Source: Prorocentrum cordatum
Lineage: Eukaryota; Sar; Dinophyceae; Prorocentrales; Prorocentraceae
Assembly (NCBI GenBank): GCA_963575745.1
Contig: CAUYUJ010006335.1
Location: 1,155,893 to 1,219,892 of the forward strand
Direction: 5' to 3'
Length of the DNA stretch: 64,000 bases
Both the position numbers and the translations under genes were made by a program. Below are positions 1-10,899 of the stretch, in pieces; position 1 is the stretch's first letter; every line of letters begins with the position of its first letter. The notes under the pieces are model-generated. The model had not been told where the DNA came from and did no database searches. It worked only from the letters and a program-made list of their open reading frames with translations.

Positions 1-303
1 GCCGTCGGCTTCGGGCGTGCGGAGGTGCCCTTCGTGATCCAGGGCCTGGACGTGGTAGGGGGCTTCGGCGTGGGCGATGGCCTGGTGGCGATCAAGGGCC
101 TGGAGGTGTTCGAGGGCGCTTGAGTGGCCATCGTGTTCTTCGTGCTCCGGGAGGTGGCCGTCGTCTTTTTCGCGAGCCAGGAGTTCGTCAGCTCCGAGTG
201 CCTGGAGGTGACCGTCGTGATCTTCGCGCGCCTGGAGTTGACCGTCGATCCTGTCGGATGCCTGGAGGCGCCCGTGCCGTAGGTAGGCGCCGTGGGCATT
301 CTG
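1..303 (-). CDS. partial His/Asp/Gln-rich repeat ORF running off the window start
   Basis: The minus strand is open from a stop at about 306 to the first base. It encodes an imperfect ~12-residue repeat of the type DHDGHLQAL / DRIDGQLQA / DHEGHLR, rich in His, Asp, Glu, Leu and Gln, which would suit an amphipathic helical or metal-binding repeat. No Met is present, so this is an internal exon or a fragment. Its strand agrees with all recognisable genes up to 23.3 kb. The repeat is visible as DNA too (CCTGGAGGTGACCGTCGTGAT-like units). I do not recognise the family. It could also be a translated minisatellite without function. Confidence 0.35.
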
Positions 304-1361
304 TCATTGCACTGTCAGGCCTCCATCCTTATTGTAGGAACGAGGATGAGAGGACGTCCCGCTCGTCTAGGCGGGGTGTGCATGTTCTATGCTATGCTGC
401 GCAGACGCCTCCGCCTGTTGATGCGTCCAGGCCCGCGTCGTCGCAGCAACGCTCAGGCCTCTCTGCCCTCCCTCAGAACGAGAGGATGGCGGCTTTGCTT
501 GCGAGAGTGCAGGCCCGTGAAGCGGCATCGAAGGATGCCAGCGCTGGCTAAGGCATTCGTTGTGCCTCATCTGTGGCTAAACTGTTGCCGCCTCTGCTGA
601 CTTTTCTGTCTCAAGCTAAGCGTTGCTGTTCGGGACAGATAGAGTCTATTTTCCCCCCTGGCGTGCGCTCTCCGCGCGCGCAGGCGCGCTCCTCGCGCGC
701 AGGCGCGTGAGGCTGCAGCCGCTGCTGGCTCTTGTGTTCTCTCGCGTTGCCTGCTAGGGCAGCGCGAGGCATGCCGCTCATAGCTCAACGGTGAGCTCGT
801 TTTGGTCTCCATGCATATGCTTTCGATTCCTAAATGCGGAGTGAATCCTGCTTGCTTCCCCAGCGGCTCTCGCGGCAATGTCCTGGTGCCTAACCGTTGG
901 CTGGACGTGCGCGGCCCAACTGTGGGCGCGGGTTGCTGGTGGCAGCTGGCAGGGGGCGCGATGCGGCTGGGTGTTGATGCGCGGCGTGGCGGCCGTTTGC
1001 GCCCACATGCTCGTGTGGGGCTTTTCTCCCGTGGGCGACAGTGCCCAGCGGTGAGAAGGCTGTGCTTAACCTAACAAGTAGGTCAGCCAAGCACAGTCTT
1101 GTTTGTCGCACATCTGTGCGCGCATGTCGGCTAACTGTCGCCGCCCTCGGTCCTGCCCACTGGCTCGCAGAGGAAAAACTTCCTCTCCCCGCTCGTACTC
1201 CTATTCCTGCTCCTCCCTCTCCGCCTTCCTCCTCTCCCCCCCCCCCCTCTACCTCCCCCCCCCCGCCGCGTGGCCGCCTTTCCACGCGTCGCGACGCGCC
1301 AGTCAAGGGGGCAACAGCCGGGCCCGGGCATGGCGGGCCAAAGGTTGAATCCCAAGAGGGC
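304..1361. other. no supported gene
   Basis: About 1 kb of GC-rich sequence. I see a short local repeat at 671-710 (two copies of CGCGCGCAGGCGCG) and pyrimidine runs at 1170-1265. Open frames here are short, lack recognisable motifs and overlap on both strands, so I call none. Confidence 0.5.
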
Positions 1362-2745
1362 TTGCCACGCGCTGCGGCGCGCTCGGAGGGCCCAGGGGTT
1401 CCCGCTGCTTGCGTCGACGGCAGAATCGCCGAGTTCGGCGAGGCTTTTGAACGCGGCGGACAGCGAAGAATGCACGGAGACGTGAAGCGACGAATGGACG
1501 GACTTTCTGCGCTGCATCGGCAACTATCCGCAGCGCGGGGCGGCGGGCCGCAGCGGGCGGTGCCGCGGGGGCGCTCGGCGCGCGCTGGGGCGCCACTTCG
1601 CCTTCAAAGTGGTCTTCAGGACGCCCTGCCTGGCAGCTGGTTTTTTCTTGATGGCCGCGTGGGTGGGCGCCTCGGGCGCGGAAGAAGCGGCGGACGTGGT
1701 CGTAGGCGACGCGATGGTCACGAAGGCGTTGTGCTTGGCCGCCCAGGCGCGCAACTTGTTCTGCGCTTTGATGGGCACGTTCGGGTGGAGTGCCAGGGTG
1801 AAGTTCGTAAGCTCCGCGATGGTGTAGGACTCCGACGTGAGCTTCGTGCCGCGCCGCGCGATGGAGAGCCGGTTCTGAGCATCTTCGTTTTCACCGTCCA
1901 AGGCGTCTACGCGGGCGCGGCCGGAACCTCGAAGTCGGCAAAGAAGAAGTCTGAGAAGAAGCGCTCGTCCAGCAGCTGAATGGTGAGGTCGCCGATGTAG
2001 GTGGAAGCTTTCATGGCCGCTGCGTCCGAATTCCCGTAGGCTGCCCCCACCCAGGCCCAGCTGCGGCCCTGAGTGGGGTTCGACGCAGCCATGGGGGGAA
2101 GGAGGCTTGCCGTCTGTTTGCAGACACCTGCCGGCGGCTCGGGAGTGCACCTGCTCGAGCGCACGGGCAGTCAGGGTGCTGAGCCCGTGGCGCTTGGCGG
2201 GCTGCGTGGACTTCAAGGTGCTGCCGTCGAAGGTGATGCGGGCCCCGGCGTTCTTGTTGTGCGCTGTGTCAATCATGTCGAACGCCATGACGATGGTGTA
2301 GAGGGAGGCGTGCTGCCGCGGGCCGTCAGCGGCCGAAGTGGCCGGAGTCTTCGAGGTGTCCAGTAGCGCGTTCTTGATGGCCGACTTCGCAGGCACTGCG
2401 GAGGCCAAGGGGCGCGCGAGCCGCAAATTGTAGGTGCAGGAGCGCTTGCGGCGATGCCGATGCAATCTCGAGCCTCAAATGGCATGAAACGGCGGCGCAG
2501 ACGTTTTTCCAAAATTGCACGCAAAGCCCTTAAGGGGGCGTAAGCCCGGAGCCCTACGGAGCCAGATGGGCCCCCACAACTTGCGTCGATGGGATGGCCT
2601 CTGAAAGGTTTGACCCGAAGAGGGCCCCCGAGGGCGAGGGCTATAGGGGAGTCCATGGGCACTTGTTCACTGCCACGCGCTGTGGCGGGATTGGAGAACC
2701 CAAGGGTTCCCGCAGCTTGCGTCGACGGCAGAATCGCCGAGTTCG
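1362..2745. repeat. direct repeat pair bracketing a broken gene
   Basis: Bases 1362-1436 and 2668-2745 share a run beginning GGGTTCCCGC and including GCTTGCGTCGACGGCAGAAT followed by CGCCGAGTTCGG, in the same orientation. The same GGTTCCCACAGCTTGCGT word recurs in the larger repeats at 2.5-3.0 and 7.0-7.5 kb, so these are members of one dispersed family that brackets the pseudogene at 1.5-2.46 kb. Confidence 0.6.
1524..2465 (-). pseudogene. unknown protein gene with two frameshifts
   Basis: Three minus-strand segments read as one protein when the frame is followed. The N-terminal part (about 2430-2110) contains SLYTIVMAFDMIDTAHNKN and ITFDGSTLKSTQ. The middle part (about 2095-1915) has AAYGNSDAAAMKASTYIGDL and LLDERFFSDFFFADFEVP. 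The C-terminal part (about 1900-1620) has TSESYTIAELTNFTLALHP followed by a Lys/Ala tail. Each is in a different frame from the next, so at least two indels separate them. There is no convincing ATG at the 5' end. The amino-acid composition in the chosen frames is far more protein-like than in the alternatives. I do not recognise the family. Its place just downstream of the Helitron and between direct repeats would suit a captured host gene fragment, but that is inference. Confidence 0.45.
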
Positions 2746-3025
2746 GTCGGGAGCATGGAAGATTGGAACGGTCCTAGGGAAGTCACTTTGTCCGGCAGGC
2801 TGGCGTCTGTCTGTCTGTGACTTGTATCGGAGGGGAGCTCGCGCAGCCAGATGGGTTCCCACAGTTTGCGTAGATGGAATGGCCTGCCGAAGGTTTGACC
2901 CCAAGGGGCCCTCGTGGGTGAGGGCTGCAGGGGAGTCCATGGGCACTTAGTCACTTCCACTGAGGCATGTTGGGGCCCAGCGGAGGGTCTCAATGGGTTC
3001 CCACTGCTTGCGTGTCTGTCTGTCC
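2508..3025. repeat. dispersed repeat, left of the Helitron (two tandem units)
   Basis: Two units near 2565-2665 and 2850-3020 share the order GGTTCCCACAGTTTGCGT, GGCCT-GAAAGGTTTGACCC, AAGAGGGCCC, GAGTCCATGGGCACTT. The upstream flank AAAATTGCACGCAAAGCCCT leads into GGAGCCAGATGGG. The same series, same orientation, occurs at 6970-7460 on the other side of the Helitron. Confidence 0.65.
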
Positions 3026-4317
3026 GTAACCCTGTCTGCCCTTACGTTTTCGGTCTGCATGTTGAGGAACTCTGGTGGCGCGCGCGGTTCGACGAAGGTG
3101 TCCGCTCGGTCGATATCGACGGAGTCTGCGCTGAAACGGTGAAATTCTGCTCGCTGGTACGTCTGCGTGAGGACATCGAGGGTCGAATCGTTGAAGGTGT
3201 CCACGATGTCGCTAGTGACTGCCAAAATCTTGCATGAAGCGCAAGCACGGGCGTCGCTGGGGTTGGGGAAGCAGAAGTCGATGGCTTGGCGGGGGTCCAG
3301 CAGGGTAGGGCACAATGCCAACTCCAGGTAGCCGGGCGCACCATCAAGTGCGTGCGTGGCGGGCGCGGCGCCGTCGCCGATGGTCTCTAGCCATGCGGCG
3401 CAGCGTTCATCTCTGCGCTGGCGGTGCTTCGTCGTCAGGGCGCACAGGTCGAAGGAGTCCCACGTAGTGGAGGAGCGCGCGCGCGCTCATGGCCGCTTGG
3501 CCGGCAGTGGCGACGTTGACGCACGACTTGCCGTTGTGTTCTGTGCATTGGTGGATGTACTTCGCTATGGTTGACTTCCCTGTGCCGGCAGCGCCGTGGG
3601 CGAAAATGAATTTGGACTGGAGAGCGTCAATGCCGGGGACTATTGCGGTCGTGGCCGCGTGCTGGCGCGGGCCCTTACGCAGGAGAGCACGCAAGTCTTG
3701 GCAGCGGAGAGCGCGGGGCGTCTCGCCGCGGCGGGCGAGGCGGCAGGCGCGGGAACAGCTAAGAAATTGAGCACCTCGGGTCGGTCCTGCGCGGCCGCGG
3801 CCATGCGCAAAGAGCGCTGCCACTCCTCGCGGGCCGTGGTGAAAGCGAGGCCTCTGTCCAAGAAGTCCTTGGGCAAGTGTTTCTCGAACTTGTTGTGCAA
3901 CGTGACTGGCGTCGCGTCGAGGTCGAGGGGGGCGACGAACGCGAATCGCAATTGGTGCGCTGTGTAGCGCAAGTCGACGAGTTCTTGGAGTACTCGGGAG
4001 GCCTCGCCATCTTTCGCGAACATGCCTGTCGCGAGCATGGCCTCCTCGCACGCGGGATATTTGCGGCCGTGGTGGCAGAGGCAATTTTGGAAGCTCTGTT
4101 TGGGGAAGTGCAGGGGCATCTGTCGGAGGTAGAAGACTTCCTTCTGGCGGGGATACTTCATCTCCAATCGACACACGGGCGGTTCACCGCGGCTCCGGAC
4201 GCACGCGTAGTTCTGGTGACTTCCAGGCGCCATGTCAACGCATTGTCGGACGGCAATGTCTTTGGGGGTGCGATGCCACCGTTGGGACAGAACTGGCCAA
4301 TCGCGCTCGGGGGGCAC
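2947..4317 (-). pseudogene. Helitron PIF1-like helicase region, internally deleted
   Basis: Three minus frames make up the remains of the helicase. The 4317-3760 segment has KEVFYLRQMPLHFPKQSFQN and ELVDLRYTAHQLRFAF, the linker normally found before the helicase. The 3760-3480 segment has the Walker A motif GAAGTGKST (about 3569-3598) followed by VNVATAGQAA. The 3360-3045 segment has LELALCPTLLDPRQAIDFCF, DIVDTFNDSTLDVLTQTY and APPEFLNMQTENV, matching the C-terminal part of PIF1/Helitron helicases. Only about 200 bases separate Walker A from the C-terminal block, so most of motifs Ia to IV, including Walker B, must be missing. Confidence 0.7.
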
Positions 4318-6740
4318 GGCGAGGTGAGTGCCGAACGCCCCAGGGAATGAAGCATCGGAAGCTCACGGGGCAGACCTTGCCGACAATGAACCGTTCGAAA
4401 TATTCGTTGTACATGCAACTCTTGAAGGGCTCATGCATGGGGCGGTAGAAGGAGCGCTGGAGCTGTGACGTGCTGTGGTCCAGCGCATATGCCTCGAAAC
4501 CTTCGGAGAATGCAACCCTGTCCTCGTCTGGAAGGTGTAGGGGTAAGCATGAAACTGTTGGGGCGCGGTCGTAGGTGGTGTACCCGAAGATTCTCCACGC
4601 GCATTCGGCGGCCACGAGGTAGCGCCCGCGGAGCCAGTCCGTAATTTCATCCACTGCTTGATCGTTTGATCCAATGGAGCACAGCGTGTGGTCCGGACCC
4701 TTGAACAGGCATTTGAATAGGTATTCGAACTGGTTGACAGACCCGGCGAATTTCACGTTTGCATGGCCGTCCCATTTCAGCAGTATTCGAGGGGAGTACT
4801 CGACGACGAGCCGATTGCAACATACGTTGCGGCGGCCGTAGGCGGGGCCATTGGACTGGCAATTAGGGCAAGTGCCATTGCACGGGCGCCGGCGATGATG
4901 CGGGTAGCCTTGTGCGTCGAGCTCGGTGGAGTCCTGGAAATGCCATGGGCAGCCTTTGAGGCATTCCTGCTCGGGGTCGTCGGGGTGGCAGGAAGCATTG
5001 CACCGATGGATCATGTGAGAGAGGACGGCTTCGCGTAGTGGGCCAGGTGTTGCATGGACCTCGCATGAGATCAAAGCGTCAATCTCGTCTGCTGTGCACG
5101 GCGGGTTGTCGACGGCGGGGGCGACGTGCGCGTGCGGCAAGCCGCGCATCTGGTATCCGATCACGCGAATGATGTACCGGCGGCGCCCGCGGAAGTCATT
5201 CTTCAAGAATGCCATCATTTCCAACAGTCTGGCGTGGAAGACGCGGACGACGACGTCTGGTCGATCAGCAGCCGATTGTACTGGAAGAAGGGCGGCACGC
5301 ATTTCAGGCCAATGCGGATTGCACGTGAGCGTGATTGAAAACGTGGGCGGCCCTCTCCGGCGAGCCAGTTCCAGACAATCGATGCGGAGTCGTCGGAGAT
5401 GGCGGGGGGAACCCGGGGCGCTGGAAAGGGGCACAACCCGAACGCCCGTGGCAGGTTGGCCAGAACTGTTGGCAAGAGTCTCGCACAGGTGACGCCAGGG
5501 TGCCCGCGTCGTTGGCTGCTCTCGGCGAAGTAAGCTCAAGCGTTCGTCCTCCCTGCGGCAGTGCATGTTCACGAGCCATTCGTTGAGCAACCGCCCGCGC
5601 GCGTGCATGTGGCTGAGGCGAAGCAGGCACTGCCGGTACCACCACATTTGATTGATGTGGCCGCCGTTGACCTGCGCATCGGGACTCCATCCGCGCCCTC
5701 CAGCAGGGAACCACAAAGGGTAGGATAATGGCTCGTAGAAAGGGTGCAGGGGGTGAAGATGCCGAGGTGCACTCGTGGAGTGCAGCCAGGATGTTGCAGT
5801 TCGCGGTTCGGCGCGACCGTTGCTTTGGGCGTCGACGATGGCGGCGAGCTCATTGATGCCAGGGCCCCCTTTGAGGTGGACAGCTGCGTCGGGGCCTGGG
5901 CGGCGCACTGCGCCTAGGCGTTTGACCTCGGTCATGAACGGATTCATGGGCAGCAGGATGCGCTCCACTTGGCGGGCCCTTTCCTGAGGGTCGACGACGA
6001 GGTAACGCACTGCTGTGGAATGTTGCGCTGAGAGGAGGCGTCGGTACATGGTGCCGTGCATGCGCAAATTTGAAGGGCGCAAGTAATTACCGAATCGTAG
6101 CTCTTTAGTCGGACCGGCGCTCTGGATTTTTTGTGCACTGCCAGAGCAAGAATGTTGTTGTAGCGGCGGCTCATGCTAGTGAAGCCCGTGAGGCGTGGGG
6201 CGTTCGTGGCAGGGTCGTGGAGGGGGTGCCCTTTTTGCATCGGTGGCAGGCCAGGTGGAATGGTGCACTTTGAGAAGACCAGGGGGAGGCAAAGGGAAGA
6301 AGTCGCTGAAGGAAACTGCCCATGCTCGGCGCACACGGCTCGCAAGGAAACAAATGCGCCGAACAATGGGGGCAAGTCCGAGTCATGTCGCCGACCACGA
6401 AGGGTTCGTCGTGAAGGCGCGGGCGCCCGTTCGTGGCGCACCCCCGGCAAACCCTTGCAGATCCTTGATGATCTTCGCCGAATGCGTCTCTGGGTAATGT
6501 GATGCCGCATCGGGCGCAGGTGTTTTCAAGTCGAAGGCGAGTGCGATCAGATGATTGGGGAGCGGTTCTTGCACAGTTGGTGCATATCCGAGCCGCTCGT
6601 TTGATTTGGCATTTACCAAACCGTTCCCGAGGGAGGTCGAGGTCGCAGCGGGAACAATGGAGCTCAGGGGCGCTGGGTCGGCCACGAGCAGCGGGCCGTT
6701 CGTGCACGGGCAAGGGTTGGCCGTCGCCCCCAGCACAACG
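3040..6740 (-). mobile_element. decayed Helitron (Rep/helicase rolling-circle transposon)
   Basis: The minus strand carries, in order, a Cys-pair zinc-binding N-terminal region, a Helitron-like N domain with HUH nuclease, and a PIF1-type helicase with a Walker A motif. This order is diagnostic of autonomous Helitrons. The coding region is broken by several frameshifts and the helicase has lost most of its middle. I could not fix the 5'-TC and CTRR-3' ends. Same-direction copies of another repeat lie on both sides (2508-3025 and 6970-7460), so the element may have inserted into, or captured, that repeat. Confidence 0.8.
4235..6730 (-). pseudogene. Helitron Rep (HUH nuclease) region, frameshifted
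   Basis: This is the N-terminal two thirds of the Helitron protein. Zinc-binding Cys pairs (CSRCDLDLPRERFG, CARCGITLPRDAFG, CPHCSAHLF) occur at about 6700-6300. After a frame change come TSMSRRYNNILAL and then RMHGTMYRRL in the long frame that starts at 6082. The Helitron-like N block contains ITLTCNPHWPEM, RPDVVVRVF and the HUH motif GLPHAHV (HAH codons near 5125-5136). A Cys/His block (CNGTCPNCQSNG) and CNRLVVEYSPRILLKW follow. The catalytic tyrosine motif, normally YLxKYxxKG, reads YLFKCLFKG: the first Tyr (4721-4723) is kept and the second is Cys (4709-4711). RYLVAAECAWRIFGY further on is also typical of the family. Frame changes near 6100 and 6400 make it a pseudogene unless introns are involved. 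Confidence 0.8.
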
Positions 6741-6969
6741 TGCGTCACGTCTACGTCGGAAGTGCAGAGCTGTGAGGATTGCAGTTGCAGCGCCACTCTG
6801 GAGCCATGCTTTCGAAGCAATCTTTTGAAAGCCAGAGAACATGGGATCGTCGGAGCCCAGACGGCTACGCAGAAGGGGAGTTCGCATGACCAACGCATGG
6901 CAATGGTTCAGTTTGGCGCTGGGCTTCCCGCGTGTCGGCTGGAACGTTTGGAACGTTTGGGCTGGGCAA

Positions 6970-7475
6970 TTTGTTTTCCAAAAGCGCATGCAAGGCCCAA
7001 AGGGGCGTGAGCCCAAAGCCTGACGGAGCCAGATGGGTCCCCACAGCTTGCGTGGACGGCATGGCTTGTCAAAGAGTTGGCCCGAAGAGGGCCCCGTGGG
7101 TGGTGGGAGCTGATGAGGAGTCCATGGGCACCTATGCACTTCAACTGGGACATAATCGGGGTAAGCGGAAGGGGTTCCCAACGGGTTGCCGCGGCTTGCG
7201 TGGGCGGGCCGCGCGCCAGCCGACGCGCGTGTGATCTACGCGGGCCCTCTTGGGCCGTCTTGGGAGCCTCTTGGGCCGTTGCGCAGCGAACTGAAGGGCG
7301 TCCAACGTCGATGGCATGGCCTGTCAAAGGTTTGACCCGAAGAGGGCCCCGGCCGGGTGAGAGCGCACGGGAAGTCCACGGGCACTTAGTCACTTCCACT
7401 GAGACATGTCCGGGGCGAGCGGAGGGGGTTCCCAATGGGTTCCCACAGCTTGCGTGGACGGGCCGCGCGCGTGCC
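6970..7475. repeat. dispersed repeat, right of the Helitron (two tandem units)
   Basis: This matches the repeat at 2508-3025 in the same orientation: AAAAGCGCATGCAAGGCCC, GGAGCCAGATGGGTCCCCA, then two units (about 7035-7200 and 7310-7475) with GTTTGACCCGAAGAGGGCC, GTCCACGGGCACTTAGTCAC and GGTTCCCACAGCTTGCGTGG. The second unit resembles the 2850-3020 unit most closely. Confidence 0.65.
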
Positions 7476-7479
7476 GACG

Positions 7480-9250
7480 TGTTTGCGATCTGCGCGGGCC
7501 CTCTTGGGCCGTCTTGGGGCCGTCTTGGGAGCTTCTTGGGCCGTTGTGGAGCGAACTGAAGGGCTTCCAACACCGTCTGGGAGCGTCGGAGACGTCGAAA
7601 TTGTAAGAGTCTGTCATGAACAAACGGAAGGTCAACGATTTTTGCTCAGCGTGTCCATCTTGGGCTTTCCTGGGGGATGCTTCGAGGCCTTTTGGGGGCA
7701 TCTTGAGGCCTCCTCGGGGCTTCTGCTGGGGGCAGTATTGGTGCGAAATGTGTGAATTTCTGGTTCGTGGTCCTTCTCTCGGGCTTCTTGGGGCCGTCCT
7801 GCGGCTGTCTTGGGCTGTCTCGGTTGCTTCTTGGGCCGTCTTGGGGTCCTCTTGGAAGCTTCTGGGGCCGCATTGGGGCGCTCTTGGGGGCTGTTGGGCG
7901 GTCTTGGAGCGTCGAAAAGTTGAAAAGGCGGGAGTGCTGACATGTGTCAAAAACCATCGTGAGATTGTTGATTTCGGCTTCTGGGTGCGCTCTCGGGAAG
8001 GCTCCTGGAAGCTCTTGGGGCATCTTGGAAGCCTGTTGGGCCGTTCTCGGCCGGTCTTGGGTGTCTTGGGGCGATTTGCAAGTGTCTCGGGGGCCATGGA
8101 AACCGCGCGGGTCCGTGGGAGTCGAACGTTCCTGGACAATTTTCGGGCATGTACGGCCGTCTGGGAGGCCTTTTGCTACGAATTGGGCCGTCTTGGTGTC
8201 CTCTTGGAAGCTTCTGGGACGGTATTGGGGCGCTCTTGGGGGCTCTTGGGCGGTCTTGGAGCGTCGAAAGCCGAAAAGGGGGGAAAGCTGAAATGTGTCC
8301 AAACGCTTCGGGAAATCGATGGTTTCGGCCTCTGGGGGCGCTCTCGGGAAGCCTCTTAGAAGCTCTCGGGGCATCTTGGAAGCTTGTTGGGCCGTTCTCT
8401 GCCCGTCTTGGGCGTCTTGGGCCGAGTTTTGGGCGTCTCGGGGGCCGTGGAAGCCGCGCGGGTGCTGGGGGTTGAACGTTCGTGGGCAATTTTCGGGTAT
8501 GTGCGGCCGTCTGGGAGGCTTTTTGGGACCGTCTTGGGCCGTCTTGGGGTCCTCCTGGAAGCTTCTGGGGCCGCATTGGGGCGCTCTTGGGCGGTCTTGG
8601 AGCGTCGAAAAGTTGAAAAGGCGGAGTGCTGACATGTGTCCAAAGCCATTGTAAAATTTATGATTTCGGCCTCTGGGTGTGCTCTCGGGAAGCCTCTTGG
8701 AAGCTCTCGGGGCATCTTGGAAGCCTGTTGGGCCGTTCTCTGTTCGTCTTGGGCGTCTTGGGGCGATTTTTGGATGTCTCGGGGGCCATGGAAGCCGCGC
8801 GGGCCCCTGGGGGTCGAACGCTTCTGGTCAATTTTCGGGTATGTGCGGTCGTCTGGGAGGCCTTTTGCGACCGTCTTGCGCAGTCTTGGGGTCCTTTTGG
8901 AAGCGTCTGGGACTGCATTGGGGCGTTATTGGAGGCTCTTGGGCGGTCTTGGAGCGTCGAAAAGTTGAAAAGGCGGGAGTGCTGACATGTGTCAAAAACC
9001 ATCGTGAGATTGTTGATTCCGGCCTCTGGGGGCGCTCTCGGGAAGCCTCGTGGAAGCTCTTGGGGCATCTTGGAAGCTTGTTGGGCCGTTCTCTGTTCGT
9101 CTTGGGCGTCTTGGGCCGAGTTTTGGGTGTCTCGGGGGCTCTGGAAGCCGCGCGGGCCCCCGGCGGTAAAACGTTCCTGGGCAATTTTCGGGTATGTACG
9201 GCAGTCTGGGAAGCCTTTTCGGGTATGTACGGCAGTCTGGGAAGACCCAC
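7480..9250 (+). repeat. satellite array, ~345-bp unit, CTTGGG type
   Basis: Five units begin with GAGCGTCGAAAAGTTGAAAA or a variant; the GTCGAAA word starts at 7594, 7911, 8263, 8604 and 8956, giving spacings of 317, 352, 341 and 352. Each unit has a ~70-bp specific core (GAGCGTCGAAA, then GACATGTGTCAAAAACCATC, then TTTCGGC) and ~270 bp of degenerate GGCCGTCTTGGG / CTTGGAAGC words. The many overlapping open frames on both strands here are products of the repeat and are not genes. Related arrays lie at 26.2-28.6 kb (inverted) and 34.8-35.7 kb. Confidence 0.85.
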
Positions 9251-9308
9251 TGAATTTGGTGATGCCCATCCCATGGGGGGGGGGTCCCGTGTCATGTAAT
9301 AAGGATAA

Positions 9309-9721
9309 GGAATATATACATATATATATATATATGTATAAGAGGATTTGAAGACGCCGCCGAGCAGGAAGTCCACATGCAGGAGCTTAGAAAAATCGGC
9401 TCTTGGATGCCTGTCGGGACGTTCTTCGCGCGCTCTTGGGGGCAATTTGTAGGTTTTTGGGGCCCTCTTGGGGACCGTTGGGGCCTCTTCGTCGCCATGC
9501 GTTGGACTCCAAGCTATGCAGAACCGGAGCGCGCGCGAAACGCGCGCGATCGTTCTAGTATATACATAGAGAGAGAGAGAAATAAATAACTATATATATA
9601 TATATACATACACGCATATACATGATACATAGTTACACATATTTGTCATACTAATAATAATAAACAAATGCGCCCCCCCCCCCTGCGGGCCCCACACACA
9701 CACACGCGCGCGCACACACAC

Positions 9722-9770
<49 letters not shown>

Positions 9771-9775
9771 CCCCC
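9309..9775. repeat. microsatellites (TA)n, (GA)n and (CA)n
   Basis: TA-rich runs at 9313-9341 and 9590-9606, a short GA run at 9568-9581, and a long interrupted CA/CG run at 9694-9768 (ACACAC with ACGCGCGC inserts). Between them is a short CTTGGGG remnant at 9425-9490. No gene is supported. Confidence 0.85.
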
Positions 9776-9891
9776 CCGTGACATCTGCGGAACGCTGCTG
9801 GCACCGCGCCCCCTGGCCTCCTGGGGAACCCCCAAAACGCCCAAGGACAGCCCCAGACCACCCCAGAACATGCCCAAGATGGCGCAGTGCC

Positions 9892-10614
9892 TCAGGCGCA
9901 ACAGGCGGCAGCCTGATCGCCGCCGCCTCGGCGTCCCACACCTCGCCGCGCGCCCTCGGGAAGCGGCGCACCGCGCTGCCCCCCCTCGGCCTCGATATCG
10001 GCCCGCGGCCGCTTCCAAAGCCGCACCTCCGACGCGGGAGGCGGCGGCGTCGGCGCCTCCTCAGCGGCGGCGGCGGCGCCCTCCTCGGCGTCGCCGCCCT
10101 CCTCAGTGACGGCGGCGCCCTCCTCAGTGACGGCGGCGGCGCCCTCCTCGGCGTCGCCGCCCTCCCCAGCGACGGCGGCGGCGCCCTCCTCAGTGACGGC
10201 GGCGGCGCCCTCCTCAGTGACGGCGGTGGCGGCGGCTGGGGCCGCCGAGAGCTCGCGAGCTCGCTGGAGGAGCCGCCGACGAGGCGCCGCGGCGTTCTCA
10301 TCGAGCGAGGGCGCCGCGAACTCGTCGTCGCGGCGAGCGCGTTGCGGCCGCAGCGGCGCGGGCGCCGCGGCACCCGACGGCGCCACGGGCGGCTTCGCCA
10401 CGGGCGGCGGCGCCACGGGCGGCCTCGCCACGCGTGGCGGCGGCGCCGCGGGCGGCTTCGGCACGGGCGGCGGCGCCGTCATCCTCGGTGGGCACGCCGC
10501 CAACTCCCTGCGGTCGAGCCTCGGCGGCACCGCGGGCGGCGCCTCGAAGCGCGGCGCCGCCGCCTTCGTGGCCAGGTGGCTCGGCGGCGGCCCACGCGGC
10601 TGATGCGGCCCCAT
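9892..10614 (-). CDS. Ala/Pro/Glu-rich protein, ~240 aa, function unknown
   Basis: The ATG at 10614 starts MGPHQPRGPPPSHLATKAAA. The protein has a Pro/Ala segment of PPVAxPP units (about residues 45-75), an Arg-rich piece, and then an acidic repeat of the form AAAVTEEGAA (about residues 125-175), ending near KRPRADIEAEGG. A sequence resembling a relict spliced leader (CGAGCAGACGCGGCTGCG on plus) lies 34 bases upstream at 10648-10665, and the 16-bp hairpin cluster of 10717-10915 separates it from the next minus gene. The open frame extends further upstream, but only through the simple-sequence tract. No known domain is visible; low complexity makes the call uncertain. Confidence 0.45.
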   Translation of the reverse strand: MGPHQPRGPPPSHLATKAAAPRFEAPPAVPPRLDRRELAACPPRMTAPPPVPKPPAAPPPRVARPPVAPPPVAKPPVAPSGAAAPAPLRPQRARRDDEFAAPSLDENAAAPRRRLLQRARELSAAPAAATAVTEEGAAAVTEEGAAAVAGEGGDAEEGAAAVTEEGAAVTEEGGDAEEGAAAAAEEAPTPPPPASEVRLWKRPRADIEAEGGQRGAPLPEGARRGVGRRGGGDQAAACCA

Positions 10615-10647
10615 GGCTGCGCGTGCCCGCTGCCGCGCGGCTCGGCT

Positions 10648-10665
10648 CGAGCAGACGCGGCTGCG
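10648..10665 (-). promoter_or_regulatory. possible relict spliced-leader sequence (degenerate)
   Basis: On the minus strand this reads CGCAGCCGCGTCTGCTCG, the same layout as the better matches at 13081, 18661 and 21088 (..AGCC-nnnnn-GGCTCG). It lies just upstream of the ATG at 10614. Weak on its own. Confidence 0.25.
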
Positions 10666-10849
10666 AGGGGGGGGGGGGGGGGGGGGGGGTGCAGCGGAGC
10701 GGGCGCCGCCGTCACGAGCGATCGCAATCGCTTCAGCCGAGCGATGCCCACCGCCCCCTGCCTTCCCAAGCGATCGCAGTCGCTCCCTGCCTTCCCATGC
10801 GAGCGCCATCGCTTCAGCAGAGCGATCTCCATCGCTCCCCTGCCCCCAT

Positions 10850-10899
<50 letters not shown>

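Noticed and set aside
1041-1979. 312-aa plus-strand open frame
   Set aside because: It overlaps the more protein-like minus-strand segments at 1.5-2.46 kb and crosses C tracts; composition is that of GC-rich noise.
7600-9270. Numerous 100-330-aa open frames in the CTTGGG array
   Set aside because: They repeat with the satellite unit on both strands and have no protein-like pattern.
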